Source: Oligoflexus sp. (GTDB taxonomy: Bacteria; Bdellovibrionota_B; Oligoflexia; Oligoflexales; Oligoflexaceae). From it: DNA of 6,019 nt. The notes under the pieces were generated by a model, which saw nothing but the letters and a program-made list of their open reading frames with translations, searched no databases and had not been told where the DNA came from. The stretch is taken from the NCBI GenBank assembly GCA_030151925.1, contig JASLCY010000578.1, positions 1 to 6,019 on the forward strand. The letters run 5' to 3'. The stretch's first letter is position 1. Each line of letters opens with the position of its first letter. Below, one piece after another: positions 1 through 5,649 of this stretch. The position numbers were made by a program, and so were the translations under genes.

Positions 1-685
1 GGGCTGGAGACGAGATGGTGAAGCTCTGGACGTCGGAAGCGCCCGAAGAGTTCTTGACCTGCCAGTACCAGGTTCCGGGATACGGGTTTTCGAAGGAGAA
101 CTTGCTCGCGCCGTTGAGTTTCACGGACTTCACGACCGGCGTCATCGACTTCGAACGGGAGAATACGATTTCATCGGCAGGGCCTTCCCAGCTGAACTCG
201 GAAACGCCTTGGGTCTCGTCATAAGATTGCGAGGCGCCGTTGCCGGGAGCCACGAGTTTGATCGCGCCGGTGGAGGCAGCGGCTTCCGCCGGCTTGGCTT
301 CCTCGGCTGGTTTCGCCTCAGCGACCGGTTTGGCTTCGGTCTTCGCTTCCGTCGCCGGTTTCGCATCGTCGGCGTCATCGCCTTTAGCGTCGTCGCCGCT
401 GGCGTCGTCAGCGACTTGTTCGGAATCGCCCGACTCCGAGCTTGGTTCGGCGAGGTACCAGTAAGCGCCGCCGAGCACGGCGACGGCCAGGACGCCGAGT
501 ATGATCAGACGGTTTTTGTTACCGCTCATGCCATCGCTTTTGAAGATCTGGGATACGGCATTGGTGTTGGTGCCGAAGTCGCTGGTGAATTCCCCTTTGA
601 GCTCGCTCGTGAAGGGGTTCGACTGGGCTCCTGTGGTCTGACTAAACGCGGCACTAGAGTTGTGGTCTTGATTGTTGTCGCTCAT
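1..685 (-). CDS. Single-pass membrane protein with Ig/FN3-like domain, 3' end outside window
   Basis: The reading frame opens at ATG 685-683 and stays open to the left edge (228 complete codons), so the C-terminus is missing. The start is supported by AAGGAG at 692-697, six bases upstream. Residues 1-58 are polar, rich in Ser, Asn, Thr and Gln, and probably cytoplasmic. Residues 60-78 form one hydrophobic helix (RLIILGVLAVAVLGG, then AYWYLA). Residues 85-108 are acidic with repeated Asp-Asp-Ala, and 109-138 are a Lys-Pro-Ala-Glu linker. From about 141 a beta-rich domain begins; the segments EFSWEG (163-168) and GTWYWQVKNSSG (204-215) resemble the W and YxWxV strands of FN3/Ig-like repeats in envelope proteins. 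I infer an inner-membrane anchor with a flexible spacer reaching into the periplasm. The function is unknown. It has its own promoter, so it is probably not part of the lipid A operon. Confidence 0.85.
   Translation of the reverse strand, partial: MSDNNQDHNSSAAFSQTTGAQSNPFTSELKGEFTSDFGTNTNAVSQIFKSDGMSGNKNRLIILGVLAVAVLGGAYWYLAEPSSESGDSEQVADDASGDDAKGDDADDAKPATEAKTEAKPVAEAKPAEEAKPAEAAASTGAIKLVAPGNGASQSYDETQGVSEFSWEGPADEIVFSRSKSMTPVVKSVKLNGASKFSFENPYPGTWYWQVKNSSGASDVQSFTISSPA
275..412 (-). repeat. Low-complexity acidic and KPAE-type linker
   Basis: Inside the left-edge gene, codons 92-108 encode repeated Asp-Asp-Ala units (DDASGDDAKGDDADDA). Codons 109-137 encode imperfect copies of Lys-Pro-(Ala/Val)-x-Glu-Ala, such as KPVAEAKPAEEAKPAEAAA. 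Such linkers in TonB-like and other periplasm-spanning proteins are extended and flexible. Repeats of this kind often vary in copy number between strains. Confidence 0.7.
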
Positions 686-691
686 TCTGGT

Positions 692-697
692 CTCCTT
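692..697 (-). promoter_or_regulatory. Ribosome binding site of the left-edge membrane protein gene
   Basis: AAGGAG on the minus strand lies six bases before ATG 685-683. It is one of the strongest Shine-Dalgarno sequences in the window and fixes this start. Confidence 0.8.
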
Positions 698-766
698 GGA
701 AATTCCGGTCGGCGGCCCTCAGCGAGTCCGTGTCATTAAAAATTCGCTTTTGCCGCTCTACTGTTT

Positions 767-795
767 ATTGTAAGGGCTCTCTTCGGAGCTTGCAA
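767..795 (-). promoter_or_regulatory. Probable sigma70-type promoter for the left-edge gene
   Basis: On the minus strand, TTGCAA (790-795) and TACAAT (767-772) are separated by exactly 17 bases, close to the TTGACA/TATAAT consensus. Transcription would start near 760 and leave a leader of about 75 bases before ATG 685. The site lies in the only sizeable gap of the window (686-851), between the end of the exporter gene and the left-edge gene. I saw no convincing hairpin plus T-run terminator in this gap, so read-through from the operon remains possible. Confidence 0.6.
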
Positions 796-851
796 GAATG
801 CCGCCCTTGAAAGGTGTGCGTGTCAAGAATTTGGCAGGAAGGAAACAACTT

Positions 852-2654
852 TCATGCGTGCGATTCGGTTTCCAGAAACCGTTGAACCCGATCGCTTTTT
901 TGCCATTCTTTGGGCTCTTTGAATATCGTCAGGCGGCCCTGCTCGCAGAACCAGACCTGATCGAAAATCTCGAGCTGGCTGAGGCGGTGGGTGACGTAGA
1001 GGAGGATGCGGCGCTCCGCCTTCGACCGCTCCACGACGCGGCGCGTGATCAGCTCTTCAGCAGCCGGGTCGATCGCCGACGTGATCTCGTCCATGAGCAG
1101 GAGGCCGTGGGGCCTGAGAAAGCCGCGGGCGATGGTCATGCGCTGCATCTGGCCGCCGGACAGGGGGCTCTGGAGGAAGTCGAGGGCGGTATCGAGGCTC
1201 TGGCCTTTGAGCTCGAGCTCGCCCGTGAGGTTGACGAAGTTGAGGGCCTCGCGCATCGCCTCGTCGCCGACGCCCGAGAGGCCGTAAGCGAGGTTGTCCC
1301 GCACGCTTCCGGAAAAGAGGAATGGCTTCTGACTGACGAGGCTCGCGTTGTCGCTGACCTCCCGCCAGCTCGGGGCGCCCGTCCAGACCTGCGGTTCGTA
1401 GAGGCCGGACAAAGCCTTGAGCAGGGTGGACTTCCCTCCCCCGCTCGGCCCTATGATCGCCACGCTTTCGCCGGCCTTCACCTGGAGCCCCTTCGCTTCA
1501 AGACGGAAGCCTTCGCCGTAACGGAGGCTCAGCTGATCGAGGGCGATGGACGGAACGGGCCTCAGCACCGGTTCGGTCTTCGGCGTCTGGAAACCCTCCA
1601 CGTCCGCGAAGGTATCGAGGCTGCGCTGGATGATGCCGCGCGTCTCCTGGAGGCGCGAGATCTGCTCGCCCATGCTCTTGAGCGGGCGGATGATGATGCC
1701 GAGGGTCATCAGGAATTGGAGGAGTTCTCCCGCCTTGACCAGGTCCTCGCCCATCCAGCCTTTGCCCACGAGCCAGATGACGAGGGCGAGCATGAGGAAA
1801 CCGAGGAGTTCGAGGCCGGGGGCGAAGGCCGAACGGATGAAGATCGAACGGACGATGTTCTTGTAATAGGATTCGTTCAACTCATGGAAACGGGCTTTCT
1901 CGGTTCTCTCGCCCTGCTGGGCGCGGATGAATTCGAAGCGCTTGCGCATCTCGAGCAGGGCCGCGGCCATGCGCGCGAGGCTCTTCTGCCAACCTTCGGC
2001 GTAATGGGAGATGCGTTTGCCGGTCCGGCCGGTGCCGAACATCAAGGGCACGGCGAGCAGCGTGAGCAGGACCGCAGTCGGCCAGTGGATGAAATAGAGG
2101 CTGCCGAGCGCGGAGATCACGACGGTCGTGTCCTTGACGAGACCGGTGAGGAGGTCGGACATGCGGCTTTGCAGATACGTGACGTCGTTCATCACGAGCG
2201 ACATCCATTCGCCGGCCGAGCGGAGCAGGAGGCGCTCATAGGGTTGCCTGAGTATGGCCGCAAAGAGCTTGTCGCGGTAACGGCTGCCGACGTAGAGCGT
2301 GAGCGCTTGCTGATTATACTGGTAGAAGTAGCTGGCGAGCGCCTGCAGGCCTCCCACGACGAGCAGGGTGAGCGGCAGGTAGCGCATCACGTCCTTCTGC
2401 GCGAGCACGATGCCGTCGAGAAAACCCAGATGCTTCGCGAGCTGCTTCGGGGCCAGCGCGAGGAGCGGGATCTCGGTCTGCCGTATCGCGCCCAGCATCG
2501 TCTTGAACAGCGGGCCGGTCAGCAGCAGGAACAGCGCCTGGGCGAAGGACAGGAGCACGAGAGCCGAGACGATCTTGGCTACGACGGCTTTCTTTTCGAG
2601 GATAGAGTCGAGGATGAGGAGACGGAACGTCTCGAAGTTGAAGCGAGCCTTCAT
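852..2654 (-). CDS. msbA: MsbA-like ABC exporter (lipid A / lipid flippase family)
   Basis: A 600-residue half-transporter with an N-terminal membrane domain and a C-terminal ATPase, expected to work as a homodimer in the inner membrane. Hydrophobic segments lie near 24-46, 92-112, 168-188, 190-207, 278-297 and 311-324, giving the six helices of a type IV exporter. The ATPase has Walker A GPSGGGKST (402-410), Q-loop Gln442, signature LSGGQ (498-502), Walker B LLLMDE (518-523, catalytic Glu523), D-loop SAID (526-529) and H-loop His556, so it should be active. The length is close to E. coli MsbA (582). The stretch between Walker A and the Q-loop is about eight residues shorter than in MsbA. The start ATG overlaps the upstream stop in ATGA (2651-2654), and no Shine-Dalgarno sequence is visible before it. 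Its place after lpxA and an lpxB-like gene points to lipid A core export; a more general lipid or drug exporter cannot be excluded. Confidence 0.85.
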   Translation of the reverse strand: MKARFNFETFRLLILDSILEKKAVVAKIVSALVLLSFAQALFLLLTGPLFKTMLGAIRQTEIPLLALAPKQLAKHLGFLDGIVLAQKDVMRYLPLTLLVVGGLQALASYFYQYNQQALTLYVGSRYRDKLFAAILRQPYERLLLRSAGEWMSLVMNDVTYLQSRMSDLLTGLVKDTTVVISALGSLYFIHWPTAVLLTLLAVPLMFGTGRTGKRISHYAEGWQKSLARMAAALLEMRKRFEFIRAQQGERTEKARFHELNESYYKNIVRSIFIRSAFAPGLELLGFLMLALVIWLVGKGWMGEDLVKAGELLQFLMTLGIIIRPLKSMGEQISRLQETRGIIQRSLDTFADVEGFQTPKTEPVLRPVPSIALDQLSLRYGEGFRLEAKGLQVKAGESVAIIGPSGGGKSTLLKALSGLYEPQVWTGAPSWREVSDNASLVSQKPFLFSGSVRDNLAYGLSGVGDEAMREALNFVNLTGELELKGQSLDTALDFLQSPLSGGQMQRMTIARGFLRPHGLLLMDEITSAIDPAAEELITRRVVERSKAERRILLYVTHRLSQLEIFDQVWFCEQGRLTIFKEPKEWQKSDRVQRFLETESHA

Positions 2655-3781
2655 GCTGAAGGCGCCGCCGTACGCGGTTTCTTATGCGTGAGGCCGGCCT
2701 CGATCGCGAGGACGTCCGCGGCGTGTTCGGTCGCGGAGCCCTGGAATTCGCCTTGAACCTGGCTCAGCTTCCTGAGGAAGTCCTTGCGGGCCGGCGTCTC
2801 GCCGAAGAGGGCCTTGGCCGTCGCCAGCAGTTCGCTGCTGGGCGTCGTGCTTGCGTGTTCCGGAACAACGGTCTGGCCCACCGATTGGTTGATCAGCGTG
2901 TAATGCCCGAACTCGTCGGGTTTGGTGTTGGTGTCGTAGACGGATACGAAGGGGACCTCGAGGATCGCGGCTTCGATCGTGATCGCGCCCGGGCCGACGA
3001 TCGCGAGCTGCGACAGCGAGAGGAGCTCGAGGTGCATACCCAGGACGAATTTCACCTTCTGCTCGGCGTCTCCCAGGTTTTTCTGGATGGCCTTCACCGT
3101 CGCGTCGAAGTCCTGCTCTTCCCTGAGGGAAACCACGATCTGGCAACCGCAGTCCTTCATCAGGTCGAGAGCGAGCTGGCTGAACATCGGCAGCATCTTG
3201 TAGACCGTCTCCCCGTACCCGCCGGGGAAGAGGCTCACGAGCTTCTTCTCGCCCAGGAAAGGAAAGGCGCCGGGCTTCACTTCCACCTTCGCGACGCGAT
3301 CCCTGTAAGGCGAGCCTATGTATTCGAAAGGGATTTTCGCGGCGCGGAGGAAGGCGCTGCCGGTCTTGTGGAAGCTGAGCGCGAACTTGATGCGCTCGGC
3401 AGCTTCCGTGAGGTCCACGCCCTGCAGGGCCTGGCCCGGAGTGATCTCATAGAGTATCACCGGGATCGCGTGCTGCTTGAAGAAGCCGGCGAGGTTTTGC
3501 TGGAGGGTCGAGTAGCCGACGAGGACCGCGACCTGCGGAAGGTTCTCGGCCAAGGCCGCCTTCAACGGAGCGAGCGCCGCGTCTTCACCGGCCTTGACGG
3601 CTTCCGCCTGGACCTCATCGAGTTTCGCGACCGGAGTCACCCTCGTTTTACCCGTCCATTTACCCACAATGCCCGAGACTTCGATCTTGGGAAACTGATC
3701 GCACACGGCGATCGCGAGTTCCGCCGCCAGGAAATCGGCCGATTGGGAGCGAGACGAGATAAAGAAGGTGGCTTTTCTCAA
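2651..3781 (-). CDS. Divergent LpxB-family (GT19-like) protein, key catalytic residues replaced
   Basis: 376 residues (E. coli LpxB has 382), in the canonical lpxB position right after lpxA. The start is TTG (3781-3779), overlapping the lpxA stop in TTGA, with GAGG at 3791-3794 nine bases upstream. By eye it aligns almost without gaps to E. coli LpxB. DFLAAELAIAV (16-26) matches the helix after GEASGD, 82-106 matches the region around GIDAPDFN, FPGGYGETV (185-193) matches LPGSRGAEV, GPGAITIEA (263-271) matches the SGTAALE region, and INQSVGQTVVPE (297-308) matches the C-terminal LPN...PE(L)LQ segment. The catalytic hallmarks are altered: GEASGD becomes RSQSAD (11-16), Asp98 aligns with Gly89, and Arg201 with Tyr189. 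LpxB normally joins UDP-diacylglucosamine and lipid X into the lipid A disaccharide on the cytoplasmic face. Whether this protein still does so is doubtful. The fold assignment is fairly secure, the activity is not. Confidence 0.72.
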   Translation of the reverse strand: MRKATFFISSRSQSADFLAAELAIAVCDQFPKIEVSGIVGKWTGKTRVTPVAKLDEVQAEAVKAGEDAALAPLKAALAENLPQVAVLVGYSTLQQNLAGFFKQHAIPVILYEITPGQALQGVDLTEAAERIKFALSFHKTGSAFLRAAKIPFEYIGSPYRDRVAKVEVKPGAFPFLGEKKLVSLFPGGYGETVYKMLPMFSQLALDLMKDCGCQIVVSLREEQDFDATVKAIQKNLGDAEQKVKFVLGMHLELLSLSQLAIVGPGAITIEAAILEVPFVSVYDTNTKPDEFGHYTLINQSVGQTVVPEHASTTPSSELLATAKALFGETPARKDFLRKLSQVQGEFQGSATEHAADVLAIEAGLTHKKPRTAAPSA

Positions 3782-3794
3782 CGGCAGATACCTC
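3778..3794 (-). promoter_or_regulatory. TTGA stop/start overlap and Shine-Dalgarno for the lpxB-like gene
   Basis: On the minus strand GAGG (3791-3794) precedes TTG (3781-3779) by nine bases, and the TGA of lpxA (3780-3778) shares two bases with that TTG. No ATG or GTG alternative nearby preserves the N-terminal strand, so TTG is the most likely start and translation is probably coupled to lpxA. Confidence 0.6.
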
Positions 3795-4593
3795 GATGGC
3801 TGTTTTCGATGAAGCTGAGGAAGTTCTGGCGTTGGCTCGACTCGGGGATCTCGGCCCTGATGCGGGCGATCGCGTCTTCCAGCGTGAGGTTCTCGTTGAA
3901 GAGGATCTTGAACATCGCCTTCACGTCGTTCAGCCTGTCTTTCGAGAGGTCCGAACGTCTGAGCCCGACCACGTTGAGGCCGGAGATGCGGGCCCTATCG
4001 CCTTGCACGAGGCAATAAGGAGGCACGTCCTGCACCACGATCGAACCGGCCGCGACCATCGCGCGCTCGCCGAACTTGCAGAACTGGTGGCCGCCCGAGA
4101 TGCCGCCGAAGGTCACGTTGTTCTGCACTTCCACGTGGCCCGCGAGGTGCACGCCGTTGGCGAAGACGCAATTGTCGCCGATCTTGCAATCGTGCGCGAT
4201 GTGCGTGTAGGCCATGATCAGGTTGTTGCTCCCGATCTGCGTGAGGCCGCCGCCGCCGACGGTGCCGAGGGAGATGTTCACGTATTCGCAGATGCGGTTG
4301 TTCGAGCCGATCCGGAGCTCGGTCTCTTCACCCTTGTATTTGAGGTCCTGGGGCGGCGCTCCGAGGGTCGCGTAAGGCGAGACCTTCGTGCCGGCGCCGA
4401 TCGTGGTCTTGCCGGTGATGACCGCGCCCGGCCCGACTTCGACGCCGTCGCCCAAGGTCACCTTGGGGCCGATCAACGCGTTGGGGCCGATGATCACGCC
4501 TTGGCCGATGACGGCTCCGCGATAGACCAATGCCCGAGGATGGATCGTGGCGCCTTTAACTTCCTGCACTGTTTCTTGGGTGTAATCTAGCAT
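3778..4593 (-). CDS. lpxA: LpxA, UDP-N-acetylglucosamine O-acyltransferase
   Basis: 271 residues, nine more than E. coli LpxA, with the extra residues at the N-terminus and a constant offset of +9 afterwards. It catalyses the first step of lipid A synthesis, moving a 3-hydroxyacyl chain from ACP to the 3-position of UDP-GlcNAc in the cytoplasm. Residues 14-200 show the hexapeptide pattern of a left-handed beta-helix (for example IIGPNALIGPKVTLGDG). The catalytic His is His134 in THIAHD (equivalent to E. coli His125), with His131, His153 and His169 matching His122, His144 and His160. PQDLKYKGE (81-89) matches the substrate-binding NQDLKYAGE, and GLRRSD matches the GLKRRG region near the C-terminus. 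The conserved HRGT of E. coli reads SLGT (108-111). The residue equivalent to Gly173, which helps set chain length, is Ala182. The ATG at 4593 follows fabZ by nine bases with a weak AGG at 4599-4601, and the stop overlaps the next gene. Confidence 0.95.
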   Translation of the reverse strand: MLDYTQETVQEVKGATIHPRALVYRGAVIGQGVIIGPNALIGPKVTLGDGVEVGPGAVITGKTTIGAGTKVSPYATLGAPPQDLKYKGEETELRIGSNNRICEYVNISLGTVGGGGLTQIGSNNLIMAYTHIAHDCKIGDNCVFANGVHLAGHVEVQNNVTFGGISGGHQFCKFGERAMVAAGSIVVQDVPPYCLVQGDRARISGLNVVGLRRSDLSKDRLNDVKAMFKILFNENLTLEDAIARIRAEIPESSQRQNFLSFIENSHRGICR

Positions 4594-4602
4594 AACAACC
4601 TA

Positions 4603-5064
4603 TCAGCTCAGTTTTGCCGTAATCTGGGCACTGCTTGCAATATCACCTTCAACTATAGCCTTCGCTTCGAACCAGAAAAAGCCCTTCCGAGCCTTGACGT
4701 AGTTCACATGCAGATGAAGGCAATCGCCCGGCACGATAGGACGACGGAAGCGGACTTCCGAAAGTTCGGTGAGGAGTGTGAGCGACGAACGCTCGGGATG
4801 GCTCAGGCGCGTGAGGATACCCGCGGCCTGGGCCAAGGCTTCGATGCTGAGAACGCCTGGCATGATGGGGTTGCCAGGAAAATGCCCCTGGAGATAGGGA
4901 TCGAGGCTCGAGACCATCTTGATGCAATGGATGCTCTTCAGCGGCTCGATTTCGATCACGCGATCGACGAGGAGCAGAGGATAGCGGTGCGGAATGATAT
5001 CCGCCACGCGTATGGCCTCGGGCTTGCTTAAATCTATGTCAGCGAGTGAAGGCTCGTTCACCAC
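4603..5064 (-). CDS. fabZ: FabZ, (3R)-hydroxyacyl-ACP dehydratase
   Basis: 153 residues, a normal FabZ length. It dehydrates 3-hydroxyacyl-ACP to trans-2-enoyl-ACP in fatty acid elongation and so competes with LpxA, encoded next, for the same substrate. The hot-dog fold signature is clear: IIPHRYPLLLVDRV (23-36), catalytic His61 in GHFPGNPIMPGV (60-71), Glu75 in IEALAQAAG (74-82), and the later EVRFRRPIVPGD (103-114). The frame opens with two consecutive GTG codons (5064-5062 and 5061-5059). AAGGAG at 5068-5073 is three bases from the first and six from the second, so the second is the better-spaced start; the outer one is annotated so that no residue is lost. The ribosome binding site overlaps the skp stop codon. 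In many proteobacteria lpxD sits directly before fabZ; here skp does. Confidence 0.95.
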   Translation of the reverse strand: MVNEPSLADIDLSKPEAIRVADIIPHRYPLLLVDRVIEIEPLKSIHCIKMVSSLDPYLQGHFPGNPIMPGVLSIEALAQAAGILTRLSHPERSSLTLLTELSEVRFRRPIVPGDCLHLHVNYVKARKGFFWFEAKAIVEGDIASSAQITAKLS

Positions 5065-5067
5065 GGA

Positions 5068-5073
5068 CTCCTT
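5068..5073 (-). promoter_or_regulatory. Ribosome binding site of fabZ, decides between tandem GTG starts
   Basis: AAGGAG on the minus strand overlaps the TAA stop of skp (5074-5072). It lies three bases before GTG 5064 and six before GTG 5061, which favours the second GTG. Confidence 0.65.
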
Positions 5074-5629
5074 ACTTCTTCGATTCTTTCTCTTTGGTGT
5101 CGGCCTTCGCGGTGCCGCCTTTCTTGGCTTGGGCCTCGAACGCGCTGATCACGTCTTTGGTGAGGTCGATCGGATCCTTGAGATAGATGAGGCCGGCCGA
5201 GCTGGTTTCGAAGACCATCTCGTAGCCTTTTTGTTTCGCGATATCGTTGACGAGCTTGGTTACGGTGACCGCGATCTTCTGGGTCGCCTGGCCTTCCTTC
5301 TTCTTGATCTCGTCCTGGAAAGCCATCTCATCGTTGCGCAGGCTCATGAACTTCTCTTGGAACTCCTTCTGCTTCGCCATGCGGGCCTGTTCGTTGAGGA
5401 GGGTCGCGTTCTTCGTCCACTCCTCGTTCATCTTATCGAGCTCTTCCTTGCGTTTCTGGAGTTCGCCCTGCTTGGTCTTGATCTCGGTCTCGAGCTGAGC
5501 GCGGGCGGACTTGCCTTCGCTGACGTTCAGAATCACGTTCTGCATGTCGACGACCGCGTACTTGCCTTCGGCGTGAGCAGCGGAGGCCGCGATCAGGGCG
5601 AGGCCGAGGAGAGTTTTTGCGAGTTTCAT
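5072..5629 (-). CDS. skp: Skp/OmpH-family periplasmic chaperone
   Basis: 185 residues. Residues 1-20 are a Sec signal peptide (Lys3 and Lys5, hydrophobic LLGLALIAASA, cleavage predicted after AHA20). The mature protein begins with a beta-strand typical of OmpH proteins (KYAVVDMQNVILNVSEGKSA, 23-42). A long Lys/Glu/Gln-rich coiled coil follows (about 43-125), which in Skp forms the tentacle arms of a trimer that holds unfolded outer-membrane proteins. The chain then returns to the body with GYEMVFETSSAGLIYL (135-150) and a short helix. The tail (168-185) is rich in Lys and probably disordered, making the protein somewhat longer than E. coli Skp (161). ATG 5629 has AGAGGTG at about 5634-5640, four bases upstream. 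It lies directly after bamA, whose barrel substrates it would escort. Confidence 0.93.
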   Translation of the reverse strand: MKLAKTLLGLALIAASAAHAEGKYAVVDMQNVILNVSEGKSARAQLETEIKTKQGELQKRKEELDKMNEEWTKNATLLNEQARMAKQKEFQEKFMSLRNDEMAFQDEIKKKEGQATQKIAVTVTKLVNDIAKQKGYEMVFETSSAGLIYLKDPIDLTKDVISAFEAQAKKGGTAKADTKEKESKK

Positions 5630-5633
5630 GGAG

Positions 5634-5639
5634 CACCTC
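5634..5639 (-). promoter_or_regulatory. Ribosome binding site of skp
   Basis: GAGGTG on the minus strand lies four bases before ATG 5629-5627, within the 20-base gap after bamA, which leaves no room for a separate promoter in that gap. Confidence 0.6.
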
Positions 5640-5649
5640 TATGAATGGA

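Noticed and set aside
275..412. Possible tandem-repeat or CRISPR-like array
   Set aside because: The repetition comes from a low-complexity protein linker in frame; there are no equal-length repeats separated by unique spacers.
209..739. Plus-strand frame of 176 codons at the left end
   Set aside because: It is antisense to the membrane-protein gene on the minus strand, which has a strong ribosome binding site, a promoter and a coherent domain layout.
835..840. TTGACA-like -35 box on the minus strand near 820-826
   Set aside because: TTGACA is present shortly after the exporter gene, but no TATAAT-like box lies 16-18 bases downstream; the TTGCAA/TACAAT pair further on is a better promoter.
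798..2756. Plus-strand open frame of 652 codons antisense to the exporter gene
   Set aside because: It lies opposite a clear ABC transporter and is extremely rich in Glu, Ala, Arg and Leu, with no domain or membrane pattern. Such frames arise opposite GC-rich coding DNA.
2684..4018. Plus-strand open frame of 444 codons antisense to the lpxB-like gene and lpxA
   Set aside because: It runs across the junction of two well-supported minus-strand genes, has shadow-like composition rich in Arg, Glu and Leu, and no recognisable motif.
3796..4590. Plus-strand open frame of 264 codons antisense to lpxA
   Set aside because: It mirrors lpxA almost end to end; its Asp/His/Val/Ala repeats are the reverse image of the hexapeptide repeat.
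4994..5644. Plus-strand frame of 216 codons, Leu-rich, looking like a membrane protein
   Set aside because: The Leu/Phe runs are the complement of Lys/Glu codons in the skp coiled coil, and skp is certain.
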